Shown: positions 1 through 7,591 of the stretch, piece by piece
How the letters are laid out: each line of letters starts with the position of its first letter
Numbering within the stretch: the first letter of the stretch is position 1
DNA from: Gammaproteobacteria bacterium
GTDB taxonomy: Bacteria > Pseudomonadota > Gammaproteobacteria > Pseudomonadales > Pseudohongiellaceae
Reading direction: 5' to 3'
Assembly: GCA_030682575.1 (NCBI GenBank)
Contig: JAUXNX010000012.1
Location: 310,001-374,000, forward strand
Length of the DNA stretch: 64,000 bases
The notes under the pieces: model-generated
Seen by the model: the letters and a program-made list of their open reading frames with translations, nothing else
The model's database searches: none
Told to the model about the DNA's origin: nothing
Translations under genes and position numbers: made by a program

Positions 1-1
1 C

Positions 2-1456
2 TATCTTCTGGCGGCAGTTCTGTTCATTCTCGGTCTCAAGCAGATGAGCTCGCCTGTCACCGCTCGACGCGGCATTCATTGGGCCGGCATCGGCATGGTG
101 CTCGCGACTCTGGTGACATTCCTCGCGCCAGAACTGTCGGACAATCCGCAAGCGGTAACCAACTACATCCTGATCATCATCGCGATCGCCATCGGTGGCG
201 GTTACGCCTATGTCACCGGCAAGAAGGTCGCGATGACCGACATGCCGCAGATGATTGCCATGTACAACGGCATGGGCGGTGGCGCGGCGGCAACAATCGC
301 GGCAGTGGAACTGCTCAAGGCTCAGGGCGAAGTCGCACGCGGAGCAGAGCCCACCAGCATGTTGCAATCCATCGGACTGCAAGAGCTGAGCCCTCACCCC
401 ACTACCATCGCGGAAGCGATGGGCGTGGACATCACCATTCTGGCGATACTTGGCGCCATCATCGGCACCATCGCGTTCAGCGGCAGCATTATCGCCTGGG
501 CGAAACTCGATGGTCGTCTGAACACCAGCAAACTGTTGCCACAGCAACAGCTTATCAATCTGATACTGGCCATCGTGCTGGTCGGGTTTGCCATTGCGGT
601 GTATTTCACTGGCGAGATGATGCCGATCATCGTGTTCTTCGCGCTGGCACTGGTGCTGGGTGTTTTCATCACCGTACCAGTGGGCGGTGCCGACATGCCG
701 GTAATCATATCCTTGTTCAATGCCCTGACCGGTCTGGCAGTGGGCTTTGAAGGCTACGTGCTGGGCAACGCCGCGATGATCATTGCGGGTACCGTGGTGG
801 GCTCGGCTGGCAGCCTGTTGACGCACCTGATGGCCAAGGCCATGAACCGCTCGGTCAGCAACGTCTTCTTCAGTGGCTTCGGCACTACACAGGTAGCGAG
901 CAGCGATGCGGGCGAAGGCGGCGGATCGATGAAGGAAATCCAGGGCCAGGACGTGGGCATCATGATGGCTTATGCAAGCCAGGTCGTGATCATTCCAGGT
1001 TATGGCATGGCAGTGGCGCAGGCTCAGCACAAAGTGTGGGAACTGACCCAGTTGCTCACCGAGAAAGGCGTGAAGGTGAAGTTTGCGATTCACCCGGTAG
1101 CAGGCCGCATGCCCGGACACATGAACGTACTGCTCGCTGAAGCTGGCGTGCCCTACGATCTGATCTATGACATGGAAGACATCAATGCGGACTTCCAGAA
1201 CACCACCGTGACGCTGGTGATCGGTGCCAACGATGTAGTGAACCCTGCTGCCAAGAATGATCCTAGCAGTCCGTTGTTCGGCATGCCGATCCTCAATGCC
1301 GAGCAATCCGACAACGTCATCGTCATCAAGCGTGGTCGTGGTACTGGATTCTCCGGCGTGGAGAATCCGCTGTTCCTGCTCGACAACACACGCATGCTGT
1401 TCGGTGATGGCCAGAAGGCTGTGAACGAACTGATCGTCGCTGTGAAGGAACTCTGA
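2..1456 (+). CDS. pntB: NAD(P) transhydrogenase subunit beta (5' end outside window)
   Basis: Beta subunit of the proton-translocating transhydrogenase of the inner membrane, which uses the proton gradient to reduce NADP+ with NADH. The reading frame is open from base 2, so the true start lies upstream; an internal ATG at 44 would cut off the first membrane helix. About 484 residues are visible. The first 270 residues are a run of hydrophobic segments (domain II). The C-terminal part is the NADP-binding domain III, with GYGMAVAQAQ, the VIGANDVVNPAA stretch and a GVENPLF motif near the end. The alpha subunit is expected just upstream. The next gene starts 5 bases after the stop. Confidence 0.96.
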   Translation, partial: YLLAAVLFILGLKQMSSPVTARRGIHWAGIGMVLATLVTFLAPELSDNPQAVTNYILIIIAIAIGGGYAYVTGKKVAMTDMPQMIAMYNGMGGGAAATIAAVELLKAQGEVARGAEPTSMLQSIGLQELSPHPTTIAEAMGVDITILAILGAIIGTIAFSGSIIAWAKLDGRLNTSKLLPQQQLINLILAIVLVGFAIAVYFTGEMMPIIVFFALALVLGVFITVPVGGADMPVIISLFNALTGLAVGFEGYVLGNAAMIIAGTVVGSAGSLLTHLMAKAMNRSVSNVFFSGFGTTQVASSDAGEGGGSMKEIQGQDVGIMMAYASQVVIIPGYGMAVAQAQHKVWELTQLLTEKGVKVKFAIHPVAGRMPGHMNVLLAEAGVPYDLIYDMEDINADFQNTTVTLVIGANDVVNPAAKNDPSSPLFGMPILNAEQSDNVIVIKRGRGTGFSGVENPLFLLDNTRMLFGDGQKAVNELIVAVKEL

Positions 1457-1461
1457 GGTAA

Positions 1462-1974
1462 ATGAGCGAGACGCACGCAGTGCAGGACGACGTAGTCAAG
1501 CCAGACGACACAGAGCCAGAGAGAACCGCGGGCCTGCTGCGCCGTCTGGCAGCGTTGCTCTACGATGCGTTTCTCGTTTTCGCTATCTGGATGGCGCTGG
1601 GATTTGCACTGCAGTTCATCGTGGGGCCCGACACCAACCGACTGGTGGATGGGCGTGTAGAAACCGATCCTGTACTCAGCATGATCCTGTTTATTGGGAT
1701 GACACTCAGCGCCGCGACTTTCTACATCTGGTTCTGGTTGCGTACCGGCCAGACGCTGGGGATGATTGCCTGGCGCATCAAGGCAGTCAATCGAGACGGG
1801 GATCTGATGTCACTCAAGCAGGGCATGCTTCGTTTTGCGCTGGCCTGGCCCGCGTTTTTCTGCTTTGGCCTCGGCTATCTGTGGTTGTATGTCGATCACA
1901 ATGGCGATGCGCTGCATGACAAATTGTCCGGCACACGAGTTGTCCTGCTTCCCAAGAGCGCTCGACCGTTCTGA
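1462..1974 (+). CDS. RDD family membrane protein
   Basis: A 170-residue membrane protein. After a charged N-terminus it has the RRLAALLYDAF stretch typical of the RDD domain (Arg, then two Asp), followed by about three hydrophobic segments and a C-terminal DHNGDALHDKLSGT motif, which is also characteristic. The function of RDD proteins is mostly unknown; some have been linked to ion transport. The start is set by a GAGGT ribosome site that overlaps the pntB stop region, only 5 bases after pntB, so the two are probably co-transcribed. The gene is followed by a long hairpin repeat that may end transcription. Confidence 0.85.
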   Translation: MSETHAVQDDVVKPDDTEPERTAGLLRRLAALLYDAFLVFAIWMALGFALQFIVGPDTNRLVDGRVETDPVLSMILFIGMTLSAATFYIWFWLRTGQTLGMIAWRIKAVNRDGDLMSLKQGMLRFALAWPAFFCFGLGYLWLYVDHNGDALHDKLSGTRVVLLPKSARPF

Positions 1975-2013
1975 CAGCATGACTGCGATGAATTCATAAA
2001 ATCTGATTCTATC

Positions 2014-2155
2014 GGCGCCGGGAGGCCGTAGCCCCCTTCTGCGGCTGACCGCGCCCCTCCGGGGTGCCCTCTCTCCGCAAAAAGCCTGGAGTCTTTTTGC
2101 TGCGTTCGGCGCTGGTCCTTTATGCCGCTGAAGGGGGCTACGGCCTCCCGGCACC
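2014..2155 (+). repeat. Long-hairpin repeat element, copy A
   Basis: A 142-base fold-back element. The outer arms (2014-2039 and 2130-2155, 26 bases each) are inverted repeats of each other with one mismatch. The central 90 bases begin TGCGGCTGAC and end TTTATGCCGCT and are shared with copies B, C and D. Inside the core is a smaller stem of CAAAAAG against CTTTTTG, and GACCGCGCC pairs roughly with GGCGCTGGTC. The arms differ in sequence from those of the other copies but stay self-complementary. There is no open reading frame that looks coding. The orientation was named by the core. Confidence 0.85.
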
Positions 2156-2453
2156 TTGCTTCACTCCAAACGACAGAATTTGCAGTTTCTTCCGACTACC
2201 TCGCTCTTCTGCGCCAACACATTGAGCACGGGAGATTCCCGCTAAACAACGCCTCCAGAGAACGGCACCAAGCGCTCCACATCACAAGATTTTCACCCTG
2301 TAGGTGCCGAAACGAGGAGACCTGCTCAATCCTGGTGCCACTCGCAGATCTGTACGGAAATGTCTGCGTACGTGCATGCCACCTACAGCTTGTGAGACAC
2401 GTTGAAAGTGCGCCAAGAAGAATCTGCAAATCCATTCGCATGGAATGTGCTCA
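2156..2453. other. Intergenic stretch between repeat copies A and B, no gene seen
   Basis: About 300 bases between two oppositely oriented hairpin repeats. Short open frames exist on both strands but none has a ribosome site, recognisable domain or plausible composition. I see no RNA gene or mobile-element remnant in it. Confidence 0.5.
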
Positions 2454-2595
2454 GGTGACGGGAGGTAGCAGAGGAGTTCAGCGGCATAAAAGACCTGCGC
2501 CGAACGCAGCAAAAAGACCTTGGGCTTTTTGCGGAGAGAGGGCACCCCGGAGGGGCGCAGTCAGCCGCAGAACTTCTCTGCTACCTCCCATCGCC
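2454..2595 (-). repeat. Long-hairpin repeat element, copy B
   Basis: Same family as copy A but with the core reversed. The arms at 2454-2479 and 2570-2595 are 26 bases and mutually complementary with about three mismatches; the inner 20 bases of each pair almost perfectly. The arm sequence is unlike that of copies C and D and only partly like A (shared GGGAGG and TTC blocks). The core (2480-2569), read on the minus strand, matches copy A at nearly all positions. It lies just downstream of the lptG stop, so it could act as a transcription terminator for the lptFG operon. Confidence 0.85.
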
Positions 2596-2657
2596 GTTCG
2601 AAAGGAGTGGCTCGAGAAGGAAGGGAACTTCAAAAGCATTCGCGTGCGAGCACGCTC

Positions 2658-3731
2658 CTACACTCTTCGCAGCAGATAGATTCCCAGCAACAAACACATG
2701 ACAATCGGCACCAACACCGCCAGCAGCGGATCAAATCCGTACAGCAGGCTCGCCGGCCCCATCATGCGCTGCACAATTGTGAAGGCAAGGCCGATGCTGA
2801 TTGCCACGAACACCCTGAAGCCCATCGTTGCACTGCGCAGCGGACCAAACACGAATGAGATCGCCAGCAGCACCAGTGATGCTGTGGCCAGAGGCTGCAA
2901 CAGTTTCTTCCAGAACGCCAGATAATAACTGTTACTCTCCAGACCTTCATTCTCGAAATATTGCGCGAACCGATACAATCCTGAGATCGATTGCCGCTCT
3001 GGCGCCACCAGCAGCACACTCAACAACTCCGGCGACATATCGACACGCCAGTCCAATGTCTCATACTGGAAAATCTCAATCTCGCCGTCACCGAAACGGG
3101 TTTCCTGCACATTGGCAAGACGCCAGAAGGGTGCGCCAGCATCCCGAATGTAGCGGGCACTGCTGGCAAAGCTGCTGCTCTGCACACGGCGGCGCTCATC
3201 CAGAACATAGCGGGTGACACCCTGCATTTCATCGCCTCCGGGCAATATCACATTGATATGAATGAACTCATTGCCTATCTTGCGCCAGTCACCGCCCGCA
3301 GAGCTGAGTGCCAGACCGCCGCTTTCTATCATGGCGAGATCACTCTGAGCACGCTGTTCAAGCTGAGGCGCAACGAACTCGCCCAACACCAGACTGATCA
3401 CCATCACGCCAAGGGTCGGCTTGGTCACAGCCCAGACAATGCGAGACGTACTCACGCCCGCCGCCTGCATCACTATCAATTCGTTGTTGGATGCCAGAAT
3501 ACCCAATCCAATCAATGCACCACCCAACGCAGAGAAGGGCAACATCTCGTAGATACCTGTCGGCATGATACGCAAGGTGAAGAACAACGCATCACCGGCG
3601 CTGTAGTTGACGGTGTTGCTGCCCAACTCGTCCGCAAGAGTAAAGATGAAATCGAGACTGCTCATCAGAGCCATCACTACCAGCATGGCAAGAATCACAC
3701 TCTTGCCAATATATGCATCGAGCTTTCTCAT
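2658..3731 (-). CDS. lptG: LPS export ABC transporter permease LptG
   Basis: Inner-membrane permease of the LptB2FGC complex that extracts lipopolysaccharide and passes it to the periplasmic bridge. The protein is 357 residues, usual for the family. It begins with KLDAYIGKSVILAML, has an N-terminal group of helices, a periplasmic beta domain in the middle and three C-terminal helices ending LLLGIYLLRRV. The ATG at 3731 is chosen because a GAGGAGG ribosome site precedes it; the open frame extends upstream into lptF but without homology. It starts 10 bases after the lptF stop, so the two form an operon. Confidence 0.95.
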   Translation of the reverse strand: MRKLDAYIGKSVILAMLVVMALMSSLDFIFTLADELGSNTVNYSAGDALFFTLRIMPTGIYEMLPFSALGGALIGLGILASNNELIVMQAAGVSTSRIVWAVTKPTLGVMVISLVLGEFVAPQLEQRAQSDLAMIESGGLALSSAGGDWRKIGNEFIHINVILPGGDEMQGVTRYVLDERRRVQSSSFASSARYIRDAGAPFWRLANVQETRFGDGEIEIFQYETLDWRVDMSPELLSVLLVAPERQSISGLYRFAQYFENEGLESNSYYLAFWKKLLQPLATASLVLLAISFVFGPLRSATMGFRVFVAISIGLAFTIVQRMMGPASLLYGFDPLLAVLVPIVMCLLLGIYLLRRV

Positions 3732-3741
3732 GATCGCCTCC

Positions 3742-4836
3742 TCACACAGACCGCCGTCGACCAGGAAGTCCAAACAACAGGAACAGGCCAAAAAGCAGGA
3801 AAAGACCGTGCACCCACCATAGGCCGATCGTGGGTGAAATGCTGCCCCCTCCGGTAAGATCCATCGCCACCTGCAGCAGCACGTAATAACCTGCATAGAT
3901 TATCGCTGCGGGCACCAGCTTGCTGTAGCGCCCCTGACGCGGATCGACACGGCTGAGTGGCACGGCAATCAGAGTCAGCACAGGAATCAGCAGCATCACC
4001 GAGAGACGCCACTGCAACTCGGCCTGTTGCTTCGGATCTGCCGAATTCCACAACTGCTCTGTCGGCAGCGCCTTCTCCCGCACCACTTCACCAATGCGTG
4101 TCTGCTCGGGCAGCAACAACGCCTGCTCCTGAAACTGTGTCACGAGGTAGTCAGCCTGACCAGGCACACCATCGTAGAGATAACCGTTCTCCAGCAGCAT
4201 GAAGCGTCTGCCACTCGTCTCTTCGATTATTGGGCGCGCACTCTCTGCCACAATGATTCGCACGCCAACTTCCCCCTCGCCGGAATCAGGACGTCGCCAT
4301 GCCACAAAGGTATTGTTGAGTTGGCGCCCTGCCGCTTCCACGCTGATGTCTTCCGCATAGGTGGTACGCAGACCATCGGCAAAATCCTGAAATTGCCCGG
4401 CCACAATAAGATCAAGCTCGGTCAACTCGTCCTGACTCCGCATCAGTTGTTCAGTATTCTGCAGCCCCCACGGTGCCACCTGCAGGCTGAGTCCGCCGAC
4501 TATCACCGCAACGATGGAAGAGCAGAGCAAGGTCGTAATCACCAGCCTCCTCTGGCTGATGCCACAGGCTCCGAGAACTGTCATCTCGTTGTCGGCGTAC
4601 ATCCGACCATAGGCAAGCAGAATGGCGAGAAAAAGTGCGAAAGGCAGGATAACTAGGAGAAACTCGGGAAGACGATACAACATCAGCAGTACAAGAATGT
4701 CGGAGGTAATCTCTCCTGCAACTGCCTGCCCCAGATATTGCAGAAAGCGTGTGATCATCGCGACCACCAGCAGAATGACGGTCACGGCAGCCATCACCTG
4801 AAGAATCTGCCGGCTCAGATAGCGGATGATGATCAC
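3742..4836 (-). CDS. lptF: LPS export ABC transporter permease LptF
   Basis: Partner permease of LptG in the lipopolysaccharide export complex. It has 364 residues and the family's typical start IIIRYLSRQIL, a DNEMTVLGACGIS segment (the conserved stretch before helix 3), a periplasmic domain, and the PLSRVDPRQGRYSKLVPA motif before the last helices. The start is GTG at 4836: it gives the start residues expected for LptF, and there is an in-frame stop a few codons upstream. The ribosome site is weak. The pair is divergent from pepA with the thioesterase gene between, close to the E. coli arrangement. Confidence 0.95.
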   Translation of the reverse strand: MIIIRYLSRQILQVMAAVTVILLVVAMITRFLQYLGQAVAGEITSDILVLLMLYRLPEFLLVILPFALFLAILLAYGRMYADNEMTVLGACGISQRRLVITTLLCSSIVAVIVGGLSLQVAPWGLQNTEQLMRSQDELTELDLIVAGQFQDFADGLRTTYAEDISVEAAGRQLNNTFVAWRRPDSGEGEVGVRIIVAESARPIIEETSGRRFMLLENGYLYDGVPGQADYLVTQFQEQALLLPEQTRIGEVVREKALPTEQLWNSADPKQQAELQWRLSVMLLIPVLTLIAVPLSRVDPRQGRYSKLVPAAIIYAGYYVLLQVAMDLTGGGSISPTIGLWWVHGLFLLFGLFLLFGLPGRRRSV

Positions 4837-4861
4837 AATGGCACCCGTTCGTCAGTGTTAA

Positions 4862-5302
4862 TCAGATCACATCCTCTGATTGCCCCAACATCTCGCGGAA
4901 TGCCTTGGGTATCAGTGCGATTTTGTGTTTGTCGAAATCAAAGAACACCACACCCATCTTGGCATTGCAAACCACACGGTCGAGTGCGGAATTGGTGATC
5001 TGAAAACAAATGTCGAAACCATAGCGATTGAAGCGACCCAGGCCCACGTCAATGACCAATACATCATTGGCGAACGATTCGGAGCGATAGTCCACTGCCA
5101 GGTCCGTTACTACCATGCCGTGTCCGAAGACGTTGGCTTCAGTAAAACCAAGATTAGCCAGAAACTGCAGGCGCGCTTCATGAACGATATGCACCATGGC
5201 AACACTGTTCAAGTGTCTGGCGTAATTGAGATCGCTGATGCCCACCGGATATCGCATTGTAAATATGAACTCTTCCGGCATGTTGATTTTGATGCGTGGC
5301 AT
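4862..5302 (-). CDS. Acyl-CoA thioesterase, 4-hydroxybenzoyl-CoA thioesterase/YbgC-like hotdog family
   Basis: A 146-residue single hotdog-fold protein. The segment VGISDLNYARHLN corresponds to the catalytic region of the YbgC/FadM family, in which an Asp acts near the start of the long helix. Such enzymes hydrolyse acyl-CoA thioesters; the substrate here cannot be told. It is on the minus strand 25 bases upstream of lptF and may be transcribed with the lpt genes. No other domain is present. Confidence 0.8.
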   Translation of the reverse strand: MPRIKINMPEEFIFTMRYPVGISDLNYARHLNSVAMVHIVHEARLQFLANLGFTEANVFGHGMVVTDLAVDYRSESFANDVLVIDVGLGRFNRYGFDICFQITNSALDRVVCNAKMGVVFFDFDKHKIALIPKAFREMLGQSEDVI

Positions 5303-5586
5303 TGTGATCTCGTTTTTATGAATTGATCGTGCGAACTGATCTTGTGAATCGTGACGGCTGTGCGAAGGCCGCCAATTCTAATCAGCGGGCCTGCATAAGT
5401 ACACTTCTTTAGCCCGTGTGAGCTGGCAGGTCCCGCAATTTCATCCCCGTACCAACCAATTCCGCACGGGGTTTGCTCGCAGACGGAGCGCCGCCCTCGC
5501 CCTTGCTTAACCCACTGAATATCTTTAGGATTGTGCCCCTGTCTTCAGTCCATTCATACGCCAGCATTGCCAGGAAACCTACGATC

Positions 5587-7074
5587 ATGAAATATTCACT
5601 ACTGTCCGCCAGCACCTCCACCAAAGCCACTGACTGCCTCGTTCTCGGTGTCTGGACCAAGAACAAACTCACAGCACAGGCTGCGGCTGTGGATAAGCTT
5701 CTGAACGGCGAAATCAACCGCATCGTTGGTTCAGGTGACGTCACCGGCAAAATCGGTGATTCACTGTTCATGCATCCGATGACCGGCAATGCCAAACGTA
5801 TTCTTCTGGTAGGTTGTGGTGACGAAGGCGCGCTGGATGCCCGCAATTATCGCAAAGTGATCAACGCGACCATCAAGGCCATCCTCAAATCGACTGCAAA
5901 GGACGCTGTACTTGCGCTGGCAGAGTTGCCGTTGAAGGATCGTGATCCCGCCTGGGCCATTACACTGCTGGTACAGGAATGTGACAACTGCACCTACCAG
6001 TACGATCATACCAAGAGCAAGAAAAAACCCGCGCACGCGCTCAAGGCAATTGCCATCACCACTCCTGCGGATGCAAACCGCAAAGCCATGACTGAGGCAT
6101 TGAAGGCAGGCGAGAGCATTGCCGTCGGCGTCAGTGCTGCAAAGGAACTCGGCAACCTGCCAGGCAACATCTGCACTCCCACCTATCTTGCCGACACGGC
6201 CGTCAAGCTGGCCGGACAGTACAAGTCTCTTACCACCAAAGTCCTCAACGAAAAACAGATGGAGAAGCTGGGCATGGGCTCGTTGCTATCCGTCAGCGCT
6301 GGCTCAAAGGAAGAAGCGAAGCTGATCGTCATCGAATACAAGGGTGCGGTCAAGACAGAAAGCAAACCGTATGTACTCGTGGGCAAGGGTATTACGTTCG
6401 ACACGGGTGGTATCAGCCTCAAACCTGGCCTGGGCATGGACGAGATGAAGTACGACATGTGCGGCGCAGCAAGCGTGATCGGCACCATGACCGCCGTGGC
6501 CGAACTGGGTCTGGCCATCAATGTCATCGGGGTGATTGCAGCAGCCGAGAATATGCCCAGTGGCAAGGCCACCAAGCCCGGTGACATCGTCACCAGCATG
6601 TCCGGCCAAACCATAGAGATTCTGAATACAGACGCCGAAGGCCGTCTCGTACTCTGCGATGCGCTGACCTATGTCGAGCGCTTCAAGCCAAAGACTGTCA
6701 TCGACATCGCCACCCTCACGGGAGCCGCCGTAGCCACTTTTGGTGACCAGACCAGTGCCCTGCTCAGCTCCCATCAACCTCTGGCCGATGAACTGCTGGG
6801 CATCAGCCAGCAGACCCTCGACTTTGTGTGGCAACTGCCCCTCTGGGAAGAGTATCAGTCATTGCTCGACAGCAATTTCGCCGACATCGCCAACATCGGC
6901 GGTCCCCGGGCAGGCACCATCACTGCGGCTTGCTTCCTGTCCCGCTTCACGAAGAAGTACCACTGGGCACATCTGGACATCGCTGGAACAGCGTGGCTGT
7001 CCGGTGCACAGAAAGGTGCCACTGGGCGCCCGGTACCACTGCTGGTGGAATATCTGCGCCGCCAGAAGGCTTGA
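5587..7074 (+). CDS. pepA: Leucyl aminopeptidase PepA (M17 family)
   Basis: Cytosolic aminopeptidase of 495 residues with two metal ions, which releases N-terminal amino acids from peptides; in E. coli it also binds DNA. Residues 1-155 are the N-terminal domain; the peptidase domain follows, with the metal-binding KGITFDTGG around residue 267 and the family signature NTDAEGRL around residue 346. The ATG at 5587 is preceded by an AGGAAA site and gives the usual start KYSLLSAS; longer in-frame starts have no homology. It is divergent from lptFG. The holC gene usually found between pepA and valS is not here; hairpin repeats C and D occupy the gap. Confidence 0.96.
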   Translation: MKYSLLSASTSTKATDCLVLGVWTKNKLTAQAAAVDKLLNGEINRIVGSGDVTGKIGDSLFMHPMTGNAKRILLVGCGDEGALDARNYRKVINATIKAILKSTAKDAVLALAELPLKDRDPAWAITLLVQECDNCTYQYDHTKSKKKPAHALKAIAITTPADANRKAMTEALKAGESIAVGVSAAKELGNLPGNICTPTYLADTAVKLAGQYKSLTTKVLNEKQMEKLGMGSLLSVSAGSKEEAKLIVIEYKGAVKTESKPYVLVGKGITFDTGGISLKPGLGMDEMKYDMCGAASVIGTMTAVAELGLAINVIGVIAAAENMPSGKATKPGDIVTSMSGQTIEILNTDAEGRLVLCDALTYVERFKPKTVIDIATLTGAAVATFGDQTSALLSSHQPLADELLGISQQTLDFVWQLPLWEEYQSLLDSNFADIANIGGPRAGTITAACFLSRFTKKYHWAHLDIAGTAWLSGAQKGATGRPVPLLVEYLRRQKA

Positions 7075-7090
7075 GATTGACTCCGAATCC

Positions 7091-7249
7091 GATCTGAGGA
7101 GAGGGGGAGGTGGGGCTTCGGTTCTGCGGCTGACCTGCGCCGCTCCGCGGTGCCCTCTCTTCGCAAAAATCCAGAAGTCTTTTTGCTGCGTGCGGCGCTG
7201 GTCTTTTATGCCGCTGAACCGAAGCCCCACCTCCCCCTCTCCTCAGATC
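7091..7249 (+). repeat. Long-hairpin repeat element, copy C
   Basis: A 159-base fold-back element 16 bases after the pepA stop. The arms 7091-7124 and 7216-7249 are 34 bases each and form a perfect inverted repeat. The core (7125-7215) is homologous to copies A, B and D. The arm sequence is purine-rich and unlike the other copies. It may serve as the pepA terminator. Confidence 0.88.
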
Positions 7250-7343
7250 TTGCATTGTGCTTCCTCGCTTCGCACTCTTGGAAGCGTTTCCATCCGAGCA
7301 GAAATGCCTTGCCCGCGATCTTTCTGCAGAAGGCACATGACAA

Positions 7344-7483
7344 GGCGGCAACTGGCAGAGCCCGGTTCAGCGGCATAAAAGACCAGCGCCGCACGCAACA
7401 AAAAGACCTTGGGCTTTTTGTGGAGTAAGGGCATCCCGGAGGGACGCGGTCAGCCGCAGAACCGGGCTCTGCCAGTTGCCGCC
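7344..7483 (-). repeat. Long-hairpin repeat element, copy D
   Basis: A 140-base fold-back element with perfect 25-base arms (7344-7368 and 7459-7483) and a reversed core (7369-7458). It faces copy C across 94 bases. The core carries several substitutions relative to A-C (for example TTACTCCA in place of CTCTCCG), so it is the most diverged copy, while its arms remain perfectly complementary. Confidence 0.87.
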
Positions 7484-7591
7484 GTCGACCATGGTGAAAA
7501 TCACGGGCAGGGCCCGCTCCCACAGGTGGCGCTTAGCGGTTATACTCCTCTCCTCTTTTAAATCGCCCACACGCAAGGTTTGCAGCACTCA

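Noticed and set aside
2122-2679. 185-codon plus-strand frame across repeat copies A and B
   Set aside because: It runs through two hairpin repeats and the end of lptG; composition is arginine-rich nonsense typical of read-through in repeats.
2014-7483. Hairpin repeats as retron or group II intron RNA
   Set aside because: No reverse transcriptase gene is near, the length is only 140-160 bases, and no intron domain V was seen.
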